DNA of 64,000 bases from Tolypeutes matacus. Taxonomy: Eukaryota > Chordata > Mammalia > Cingulata > Chlamyphoridae. Under the pieces are notes generated by a model, which searched no databases, had not been told where the DNA came from, and saw only the letters and a list, made by a program, of their open reading frames with translations. Shown here one piece after another: positions 12,780 through 22,330 of the stretch. The stretch is from contig JAKSZT010033642.1 in the NCBI GenBank assembly GCA_026826555.1, positions 243,607 to 307,606 of the forward strand, in the 5' to 3' direction. Position 1 is the first letter of the stretch, and each line of letters opens with the position of its first letter. The position numbers and the translations under genes are program-made.

Positions 12780-14590
12780 ACCCTGATATTATTCCTTAAA
12801 AAATGACTAAGCCAAGGACTAAGGTCCCAGGATCCCTGTTGGGGATTGACAACTCTATGCTTCTCATTGGGTAAAAGGGAAATGGGGGTTGTTCCAGAAC
12901 TGAATTTGTCTAATAGATACAGGGCACAAGTGGCAATAATCCAAGGGCCCCTCAGGGGCAGTGAAATATTAGTGACTTAGAGGGCTTAGCATGGATTCAT
13001 TGACAAATGAGAAGCAAGGACACATGTGTTAGTTGGTGTGGCCTTTTTGGCAGTTTCAGGTACCTCTGATCATGGTTCCTATTTCTGAGTATTGGCAACT
13101 GCTACCTATGCAGACAGTAGCCTGTGGAAACAAATAATTGCCATAGGGTGTGCTGATCCCTCAGGTCTTGGACTTGAAGATTACCCACGATAGCCACTAC
13201 ATACACCAGCTTCAAATGACAAAATTTCACCTAATATTGGGGTTCACTAGAGACCAAACATTTAACCACTGACATCCTAGATATAACTCTAAGACCAAAA
13301 CTGCCCATCCTCACATGGGTACTCATTAATCCTACTAATAAAATAGGAGAGGTTCAACAAATCCCCATCCTTAAACTGAAATGGCACATTCAAGACTAAG
13401 GCAGGCTGGGGTCTCAGGCAGTCAGCCTACTCCATAAACAAATAGTTACTTTATCAGAGGAATAAAAACAGACTTCAGGAGCTGCTCTTGTCCCTCACTT
13501 GGTTAAGTGTGACCCTGTGGATCGAAAGTGTTCCAGATAACTATAATATTTGGTTCACAGGTATATCTACATGCATCCAGGCTAAGAGAGTCCATTGAGA
13601 TGCTGTGGCCATCCATCTCAATGATGGTCACCTACTGACTGAGAATAAATGAGGCTATTCTGTCCAATGGGTGGAGGCTGTGCAGTCCACTCCAACCACA
13701 ACTTCCTGCTATATATTTACAAACTCATGGACCATTAAAATGGGCTAGCCATATAAATCCATTACTGGAAAAATTATTAGATCATTAAAGGCTCCCACAT
13801 ATGAGGCAGGGAATATGGAAACAGCTTATGAGGTGGAAATGAGATCTTTTCCTTAACTATGTTGATGTCCTTGACAATGGGACAATTAAGGAGGAACAAC
13901 AAAAAAATTTTTGAGCTGACAAAGCATGTACCTAAAAGGTTGCCATATTTACCTGCTGGGACACTATACCATGGTACAAGGTAGTCCACCTCAAATGCAA
14001 GGATGAGCCAAATAAAAAAGACTTACCCTAGAGGAAGTAAAAGCCAAAGAGGCAACATAGTCATGTGTGTCCTGCAAACGAACCCAGTGCACACAACATC
14101 GTGAGCTGGGACAAAGAAGCTGGGCTTAGGCAGCTATGAATGTGGATGGCAGCTCAATCACATAAAACTTTTGCCCCTAGACATGGGTTGTACTGATGTC
14201 TCTATGTTGTATACACATATTCCATGTATAGTACAAGTCCCAAGCACCATCTGGAGACTATGACCAGGATTGAAGTCTTAGAAAAAGTCCTGTGCCTTTT
14301 GTTCAGATACCCAACTGAATTCCAATCAAATCAAGATTCCTCATTCACAGTGCAAGCCAACCAATATGGGAATAGAAATCTTTAATGCTTCCTATCATCC
14401 ACAAAAGAAATGGGACAATAAAACTTTAAAATAGAATTCTCAAGCATAACTAAAGACTTTCAAAAAGACAAACTTCCAATTGGCACTCTCACCTAACTGA
14501 ATATATTTAGACATTCAACATTGCACTCCACCAAAAGGAAATACTGAGCTTAGATGGTGTGTTGGACCAGGCAATCTACTGATGAGGCTA
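12780..14590 (+). pseudogene. retroviral pol relic (RNase H and integrase parts)
   Basis: The plus strand in several frames shows a heavily broken retroviral pol. Around 13540-13700 the translation resembles an RNase H domain (a WFT..S-like start and a ...QWVEA stretch). Around 14040-14110 there is an integrase-like His/Cys region. Around 14340-14430 the Q-A-N-Q and SYHPQKKWDN strings fit the integrase core near its last catalytic residue. Stops and shifts occur every few dozen codons. The class is uncertain (ERV1 or ERVL type). No LTR of its own is seen, and the L1 at 10856-12756 may have split it from a 5' part. It is not related to the provirus at 19.9-26.8 kb by position. Confidence 0.5.
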
Positions 14591-14639
14591 GCCTACTAGA
14601 TAACGGAACTCCCCATATACTCCTTCCCCTACTGCCTGG

Positions 14640-15104
14640 AGCATATGTAAACATTCATTGAAGACAGTTATGGTGTGCCTGTTTTATGACATCCAGCTCA
14701 CACACTGGCCATGCAGATGCAAGCCTAGAGAGGATGTGGAGAAATGGGAACGCTGCATGTAAAATGGTGCAGCCTCTTTGGAGAACAGTTTGGTAGTTTC
14801 TCAGGAAGCTAAATATAGAACAGCCATGTAAGCCATCAATCCTGCACACCAGGAATATATTCAGAAGAACTGAAATCAAGGACTTGAACAAACATTTGCA
14901 TACCAATATTCATAGTGGCATATTCACAATTTCTAGAAGTTGTTAACAACCCAAGTTTCCATCAAAAAAATCAATGGATAGACAAAATATGGTATGTACA
15001 TACAATGGAATATTATTTGACTGTAAGAAAAAAATGAACTTGGTATATACATATGTCAACATGGATGAACCTTGAGGGCATTATGTTGAGTGAAATAAAT
15101 TGCT
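14640..15104 (+). mobile_element. old L1 ORF2 C-terminal fragment
   Basis: The sequence follows the end of L1 ORF2: the part reading as an L.PLW...W.FL stretch near 14755-14800, the P.NPSF/QGI-like part, and the late WYVHTMEYY-type stretch near 14985-15020. It is diverged, broken by stops, and lacks a 3' UTR. It joins block A at about 15105. Confidence 0.65.
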
Positions 15105-17050
15105 ATTTCTAAGCATGTGTGTTAATTAGTGCAGCTTTCATAAAGAAGGCTATGTCAATCAAGAAAATTAAGTTTTTCTAACATGAATATTTTTCTAGTT
15201 TTTTATTGTAATATTTAACTGCTAAATTAATTTTAATCAAGATTCAGGTGATCATTTATCCTTGCATATTTTCTATATATTTGTACTTTAATATTACATT
15301 TTGAGAAATAATCTTCAAATTTCTTTCCACTATCCAAAATGACATATTTAATATTTAATATAATGCACATGCACATATATAGTTTTCCATAGCACTATAG
15401 CATTCATAAATCTGTAATTTATTTTCTGATTAATAAAATACAAATGTAAAATAATCATTTTTCTATTTGAGTATATTAACTTTGGTAATACATTTCCCAC
15501 ATTTGCCTTAACTGTCACTTGCATTTGCAGTCATCTAAAATATTTGCCTAAAATGCTTTGTATTTTTTAGATATTAGTTTAAAATATGACAGAAGCAGCT
15601 GAAAGCTGCTTAGCATCTCCATTCCCTGGTCTAGTTAGGATTTGTTTATTGAGATATAGGATAGAGTGGCCACAATTTGTTTTGGTCCCATCAATGTCCA
15701 ATTAATTCCTGTAGCATGAATATTTCCACGCAGTTTTCAATTCACAAAAGCTGCCTAAGGTTTTTCCTGGCAATTTTCTGTTTCTGTTTCAATAGAGAAT
15801 TACCTCAGATATTTTTAAGCATGCATATGGCAGCTAACTGAAGGCTGAATGTTTTTGACATAATATTTTGAGGATAAGCAAAATCTAAATCAACATAACT
15901 GGGTTGTAGCTTAGCCTCACAGTCTCAGCATTAATGATCATTCTCTCTGCAGAGGTGTCCATTTTTCTGAGTTGTAAGATGTCTAAAAGAAATCCCATTT
16001 TTAGAATAATAATAAGTCTATAATAGAATCATCAGTTGTACCAAATGTAGAACACTATTGAAGAATTATTTTAATGTGGGAAAGTGTGGAGGGGGGGACG
16101 GGGCGGACATATGGGAATCCCCTATATTTTTTATGTAACATTTATGTAATCTAGAACTTATTTAAAAATAAAAAATAAAAAAAAAATCAATCCTAGTTTC
16201 TATTTTCATTTATATTATTACCTAAGGTTTCTTCTACTGTTCACTGGGCAGCAGTTTGAATATGTTGTTATCTAACTGCATAAATATCAATTCATGAGTA
16301 CCATCTCATGGTCTTTACCACTGAAGATCATAAATTTTGTGTTTATTGAATCTAATTGTGGTGATTTCTTCATCCAGAAAATGGATAAATGTATCTTCTT
16401 GCACTAAAACTCTATTGATTATTTGATGGAGAGATATGGCATGAATATGTTTATTAAACATACTTATCTGTTTATATAACTATATAATTTTGAATGAATA
16501 GATAGTTGGCTGGAACATAGTTGAAATTTGTCCACTTGATCCACCCAGGAATTTTTATCCTACCACTGCTATATTGAACACATTTACACTTGTCCTCAAG
16601 TCCTTTTTTTGCCACCTCTTCCTTAAAATTAATATGTTTCATTTATGGCTTCAAGTTTTGTTGTACTCTGTGGACAAAGATAGATATATCACCTCAACAC
16701 ATACTTTTATGAACAAGAAAATTTGGAGTTAAAATTTGACAGAGAAGGAAGCACAAAACACCCTAGTGTTCTAGTGGATTGTGTAAACCCAACTTAGAAG
16801 GTCAGCACTTTTCCTATAGTCACTGGTTGTTCTGTGGTTTGGCACAAAATCTTGAGTAGCGGTAAATGTACATCAGGAGCTGCTTCTCAAATACTGAGTA
16901 GTTAAGGAGGAACTACTTTGTTCCAGAAGCATAAGAGCAATGCACTCATTCTCTATTCTATTTGACATTTGGGTTGACTGTTCTCCATCAGCATGGGTTC
17001 CAATGTGGAGAGCAGAAAATGGAAAAGAATCTTGAATAATCAGATTTACT
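15105..17050. repeat. block A of a three-copy ancient duplication
   Basis: Related in order and orientation to block B (37020-37790) and block C (38390-40300). Clear matches: 15105-15260 with 37067-37215; 15560-15760 with 37545-37745; 15795-15990 with 39335-39530; and 16780-16960 with 40090-40270. No coding sequence is seen. Copy A has an L1 tail at about 16065-16188 that blocks B and C lack. Confidence 0.65.
16065..16188 (+). mobile_element. very short L1 3'-end insertion in block A
   Basis: A G-rich part (about 16075-16110), a stretch reading gggaatcccctatattttt, the tgtaacatttatgtaatct end and an A-rich tail identify the last 120 bases of the same L1 type as at 6891-7094. The A-rich tail ends at about 16188. 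The matching point of block C near 39570 has no such sequence. Confidence 0.7.
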
Positions 17051-17700
17051 GCAGTGAATATTGGTGGTTTAATCTAGTAAAATGAAGCTTAACAAAATTC
17101 ATACACTATACTTAAAATTGTTTATACCAATTAATTCACACCTCAATAATATTTGAGAGTTCTCTTTGCTCAACTTCCTCAATAATACTTTATAATGTCA
17201 GCTCTTTTAAATGATTCTAATGTGCTTATGTAGTGTATGCAAATGTGATTTAAATCTTAATGTACTTTAAAATTAATTTATATTTTCTATTGACAGGTAC
17301 ATTTCCCTAATTTGTAACATAGAATTTTCAGTTTTTCTATATTTTTGAAGAAAAGAAATTCTCAATTCTAATATAATAAATTATTTCTGTTGTAGTTTTT
17401 GTTTTACTTCTTTATTACATATACTTAGGTTGCTGTTTAGACCTTATTCAATTTAGTTTCTAAAGCCATTATGATTTTGACTTTAATATTCATTCCTTAT
17501 TCAACGCTATGGGTGCATGTTGATAGGTAGGAGTGATTTTTTTTATCATCTATGAATATCAAATTGTTCAATATCCATTAACTGAAAATACAAATTTTTT
17601 AAACTATACTATCACTCACTACATTTTTCATATAATGTGTTCCTAAATTATCAATAATAAGTATGTCTATAGCTGTGCTCTTTATACTATTGCATTGGAT
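17051..17700. other. AT-rich DNA, nothing recognised
   Basis: No open frame of note, no repeat I can name and no RNA gene. Confidence 0.5.
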
Positions 17701-17714
17701 TCTTTGTTATTTCT

Positions 17715-17900
17715 TTTTTTTTTTTTTTTAAGATTTTATTTATTTATTCATTTATCCCCCCCTTGCTGCTTGTGCTCGCTGGGCCAGCCAACCACGCCGT
17801 GCAGACGGGCTCGCCCTCACCAGGAGGCCCCGGGAACCGAACCTGGGGCCTCCCATATGGTAAACGGGAGCCCCACTGATTGAGCCACAGCCGCTTCCCA
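17715..17900 (-). mobile_element. tRNA-derived SINE (DAS-type), minus strand
   Basis: On the minus strand the element starts with a tRNA-like head. A Pol III A box (tggctcaatcag, complement of 17876-17887) and a B box (ggttcggttcc, complement of 17833-17843) are about 32 bases apart. A GC-rich body follows, then an AAATAAAT-rich tail ending in poly(A), seen here as the T run from 17715. The flanking target duplication is perfect, 14 bases (tctttgttatttct at 17701-17714 and 17901-17914). This marks a fairly young insertion made by the L1 machinery. The head resembles the DAS SINE family of xenarthrans, by recall. Confidence 0.9.
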
Positions 17901-17914
17901 TCTTTGTTATTTCT

Positions 17915-19085
17915 GAATTCACACCACTTATATTCAAATAAATATAATGTAAGTTATATTGGGGAAAGTGATAATTAAAATTAAATATATATATATATAG
18001 TTCTTAATACGCTTCAAAGAATGTAAATTGAAATGGTTGAATTTATATGATTTTTTAAATTAGGTATTCTTTCTTAAAATGTTGGGCAATGCTTTAGGGA
18101 AATTATTCTTGGCAGGATGCTATATATCCATTAAATATTGGATAGTATTACTTTAATGCATATAATTTTGAATTTAGGAGGGGTAAATACCAAATGCTGT
18201 CTTTTCTTTGAAGCAGGTTTTCAGCTATGGAGTTGAATTTAATTGAGAGGAGTTTTATATGATTGTTTTATTATTTGATGGGCATTTGCACCTTTTAGGG
18301 AATCACCATTTTGATGAAATTATAATCAATATATTTCAGAAGTCATGTTCAATTGCAATTCAAGTTATAGACATTAAATTCAAGAACATGAACAATTATT
18401 AGAGAACATTAGATCATTTTGTTGAAGAATGCTGTATCTTTCTAAATGTAATAATTATTTATCAAGGTACTATAGCTGTATATTATTCATTGAATATGGA
18501 AGAATCTATTATATTACAAATCACATTTAGATTTCAAAGAGTATTTATAAAAAGATTCTTAATGTAAACACACCAGGATCCTAGGATTTAACATGTTTAT
18601 CTCTAATTTCATGACTTTCTTCCATCTTACACATAATCACTCTCACAATTGAAAATGCAGGTTCATTGCATGTGTCTGTGCAATTTTATAATATAGCCTC
18701 AGGTGTATTATTATTCAAAATATCCATGACCCTTAGGAGATGTCCCTCTCTGCTGTACCCTTTTTAAGGGAAGAAAATAGAGTACTAATTCATTAATAGA
18801 AGACTGTTTCACTGAGATTCTTTGACCAAAAAAAAACAAAAAAGTAAGGAATGTGGGTTTAAGAGCCAACATATGAGAACTTTTAAAATAATATCTTTTT
18901 ACTTTGCTGTGCAATCCTGTAACCTCCCATATGCAGCCTGCTCCAATAACCTGGGCATTGAATGTACTTCAAATCATAGCCAACACAAAATGAACATGTG
19001 CTCTAAATGGAAATTCTTTGTTGTTCTCAGCACTGACGTAAAAAGTGTTTTGGTTATTGCATTATAAATTACTCTAAGCTTGCTA
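17915..19085. other. AT-rich DNA, nothing recognised
   Basis: Contains a short (TA)n at 17984-17998. Open frames of 67 and 81 codons near 18711-19067 overlap on opposite strands and show no family features. Confidence 0.5.
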
Positions 19086-19235
19086 ATACAATATCAAATT
19101 ATTTTCCAAAATAACTGTACCAAATTATGCACACTCACAAGTAATATTTCCACATATCCTTTGCTCCACATCCTCACCAACAATGAATGAAATTAGATTT
19201 TTTAATCCAAACTACTTAAAATGTGGCAGTACCAT
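19085..19235 (-). mobile_element. possible old L1 fragment, minus strand
   Basis: The part around 19100-19190 (ttttccaaaataactgtacc and, later, ctccacatcctcaccaac) is typical of the antisense of the old L1 ORF2 end. Short and diverged. Confidence 0.4.
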
Positions 19236-19499
19236 GTGGATGCATTTTTCTTTTTCTTTAAGCCAATGCTGTAGAATACACTGTCATTTGTAAATATTTA
19301 TTTAAATATCTGTTCTTCCTCTTCTTAAAAATGCCTTTCTAGGAAACTTTAAAAATTACATATATATTTAAGTAGTTGATGAGCTTGTTGTGGTTTAGAA
19401 CTAAAATTACCCAAACATTTTCTTAAAGGTAATGCATTACTATGGGTGTGAACCTATTGTAAGTAGGAAATTTTGATGAGAATACATGAGTTATTTTGT

Positions 19500-19845
19500 G
19501 ACCTACCACATTCAAGGTGAATCATCAACCCATTACTGGAATACTTTATAACCGTAATGAAATTCTGACACAGAAAGAAAATTCCACAGAAGCAACAAGC
19601 TGAAATAAACGAAACCTGGAAGAAAAAGGAGAATTCAGCAGATGCTGCCATGTGTCTGGCCATGTAACAGAGGGGCCACAGATATCCAGCATCCAGTCTT
19701 AGGGAAGGAATCATTGCACTGACGATGCCTTGATTTGGACATTTTCCTGTACTCTGGCCACAAGCAAAAAAATTTCAATTGTTTAAGCTGAAACATTTCA
19801 TGGTATTTGCTTTAAGCAGCCTTGGAAAGTAAAATAGTGGTCTAA
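19500..19845 (+). mobile_element. MLT1-like LTR 3' part
   Basis: The end of this stretch has the sequence style of MaLR LTR ends: a part like ttgatttggacattttcc near 19730, a degenerate poly(A) region near 19765, then ttgtttaagc, tggtatttgc and cagccttggaaagtaaaat before 19840. It lies immediately upstream of the provirus integration site. The 5' edge and target duplication were not found. Confidence 0.5.
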
Positions 19846-19868
19846 TTGTGTTACCTTATATTGGTTCT

Positions 19869-20441
19869 TGTTGGGAAAGATGCTGAGAACCTGAGCATAA
19901 AGGGTTAAGCATTTGAAAAGAATGCTTGATGGCAGAGAAACATTGGTAAATGTTCCCAGGGCATTGCATATTGTGGACATCAGCAGGAGGAGGCAGAGCA
20001 AAATGTACTCACCACTAAGAAGTTATTGTCCTAAGAAGGATATACATAAGAGTATCTAGAAAGAACAGGCAGCTCTCTTGCATACAAGTTCGGTGTAATA
20101 TTTTAGGTAATCTAAGCACCTCTTAAAATATATTTATATATATATAAATAACATTTTTGTAAGGAAATGCACATATATGCATATATATTTATATATCATT
20201 TTACAAATATTGGTATGTATTGTGAAATTTTGATTTTTACCCACAATAAAAAATAAATAAATTTTAAAAAAAAAAGGACCAACTAACAAAGAATGCCCAA
20301 CTTTAGATATCAGCTTTGTAGTATAAAAGCAGCTTCAACTTAAATAAATTTGCCTGCATTGCACATGGAGTGAGGTCCCCTAATCCCAATCTTTCTTTGG
20401 ATAATTCCCGGCATCGTCTACCTCCACGTTGAATTACAACA
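19869..20441 (+). repeat. 5' LTR of the provirus, split by an L1 tail
   Basis: Begins tgttgggaaag and ends ttacaaca, matching the 3' LTR. A TATA box (tataaaag) is at 20322-20329 and a polyadenylation signal AATAAA at 20343-20348. The LTR proper is about 385 bases. A 188-base L1 3' end interrupts it at 20088-20275. Confidence 0.9.
20088..20275 (+). mobile_element. L1 3'-end insertion with extended tail, inside the 5' LTR
   Basis: The 3' LTR shows the uninterrupted sequence, so the insert is exact to within a few bases. It starts with an L1-end part (gttcggtgtaatatttt, then taatctaagcacct), continues with about 130 bases of AT-rich sequence not found in the ordinary L1 ends of this window, and finishes with aataaaaaataaataa and poly(A). 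The same extended end, reversed, is at 61794-61995. No clear target duplication is visible. Confidence 0.85.
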
Positions 20442-20443
20442 GA

Positions 20444-20461
20444 TGGCGCCCAACGTGGGGC
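20444..20461 (+). promoter_or_regulatory. primer-binding site, tRNA-Lys1,2 type
   Basis: The 18 bases tggcgcccaacgtggggc complement the 3' end of tRNA-Lys1,2. They lie two bases after the 5' LTR. This primer is used by many betaretroviruses and class II ERVs and is the clearest class marker of the element. Confidence 0.9.
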
Positions 20462-20578
20462 ATGACTAGTCTTTTCTCTTGATAGGTGCCATGGAAACAA
20501 GGACTGTTGTTGGTGGGTCGAACGGTCCTTGCACCATAACTTCTGTTGGTGAGTTGAACAATCTTGATAGTGAGGGTA

Positions 20579-22330
20579 ATGGGTAATCAGTCGACTCGGT
20601 TAGAGGAATATTCCCAAGTTTTGAAACCTGTTAAAGAATACAGGGGCATCTGTGATGACCCCAGAATTACTAGAGTTCTTTTCTCTTGTACAGACAGAAA
20701 CATTGTTATTGGTTTCAGCCACAAGGGCAGGGTATTTTAAACCTGAAACAATGGGAGTTAGTAATGAAAGCTTTAAAAAGAACTTGCCAAAAGGGAGAAA
20801 TAATTCCCATTCATGTATGGTCTTTGTGTAGTCTTATTTCTGTTGCTCTTGACCCATTACAATCAGATGTAAATGAAGATATTAAAAAGGATACTGCTAT
20901 TGTTGGACCAATAGCAGATCAAGCTAATGATGATTTTAATGAAAATATATATGAAAAAATTAATGAACAGGCAAAAAACAAATACACTCATGTCTAATAA
21001 AAAGGAGGAAAAGAAAAGGGAAGTTTATGGAACTTTCCCAGCGATCGATATGCCATCCATTCCAAAAGATGATTTATTGTCTTTTGAACCAGCATCTGCA
21101 CCTTCTAAGGTATCTACTGATCCATTTTTTACAACATTTGATGACCCTCCAAAAGTTTCTGTTTTTGTGCCAGCACCATCCTCTTCAATTATGAAAAGTA
21201 TAGCACAGGGAAGTAGAGAAGGAAATACAGAGGCTATGCAACTTTTTTTTAACTTTTCCAGTAACAGTAACTCAAATTCCAGTAGATGCTAACAATCCCC
21301 AAGGGAGTGTACAATATGAGTGTGCTCCTATTCCTTTTAAAACTATCAAAGATTTAAAACAAGCATGCACTCAATATGATGTAAATTCTCCTTATACTCA
21401 AGGATTGCTGCAAGGAATGGCACAAGCAAACAGATTAATACTCTGGTATTGGGATTTGTTAGCTCAAGCTATTCTTAATTCAGCAGAACTTTTACAGTTT
21501 AAAATTGGTAGGCTGATGAAGCTAATATTGTAGCACAACAAAATCAACAGCAAAATCCACCAGTGCCTATTACTGCTGAATAAATATTAGGAACAGGTCA
21601 ATGGGCTGGGATTCCTCACCAAGCTCAATATGATAATATTGCCATTGTATAAGTTCGATTGTACTGCCTAGCTGCCGGGTGACGAATCTCCACCCCTGGA
21701 CAGGCTGTACAATCATTTTCAAAAATTGTTCAAGGAAATACTGAACCCTATGTTTAATTTGTAGCGAGGCTGGCAGATGTAGTCAACAAAACAGTAACTC
21801 AACCTGATCTTAAAGAAATGCTTATTCTAATGTTGGCTTTTGATAATACTAACAGTGAGTGTAAAAAGGCTTTATGTCCGATAAAGGCAAAAGGAAGTAC
21901 TTTAAAGGATGATATAAAAACATGCCAAAACATTGGGCCTAATACGTATAACATGAACCTTCTTGTAGCTGCTCTAAAGCGACATAGTCCTATGATTAAT
22001 AATTTAAATTGCTTTAAATGTGGGAAACCAGGTCATATGAAAAAAAGATTGCCAAACCAAAACTAGTATAAGAGCTCCATCTAGCGGCAATAATAAATCA
22101 ATACCAACTCGTATGTGTCCGATATGCCAAAAAGGTTACACTGGGACAATGAATGCCATTCTAAATATCATAAAAATGGCAGTCTCATTAATAAGTTGGG
22201 AAACTTCCAAGCGGGCCTTCCTCAAGGCCCTCAGACAAACAATATGAGCACATTTCCCAACCTAGCCCAAATCTACCCAGTCAGCAACAAAGCAGTTCCC
22301 TCCAGCCTGTAACAGTACTTAAGGCAGTTA
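20579..22330 (+). pseudogene. ERV gag (broken)
   Basis: The gag of the provirus encoded the structural polyprotein. The start is chosen at 20579 (MGNQSTRLEEYS) because a Gly second residue gives a myristoylation signal as expected for matrix. The matrix frame is shifted and stopped within about 60 codons. A proline-rich linker lies around 21040-21190 and a capsid N-terminal part around 21290-21540. A major-homology-like motif (QGNTEP, then a stop, then FVARL) is near 21730-21775, with capsid end to 21990. Zinc knuckle 1 (about 22010-22050, CFKCGKPGH) has lost its last Cys. Knuckle 2 (about 22110-22155) is crossed by a frameshift. At least four frame changes or stops are visible. Not functional. 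Confidence 0.85.

Noticed and set aside
17833..17887. A and B boxes that might mark a tRNA gene
   Set aside because: They belong to the tRNA-derived head of a SINE with poly(A) and target duplications; it is not a tRNA gene.
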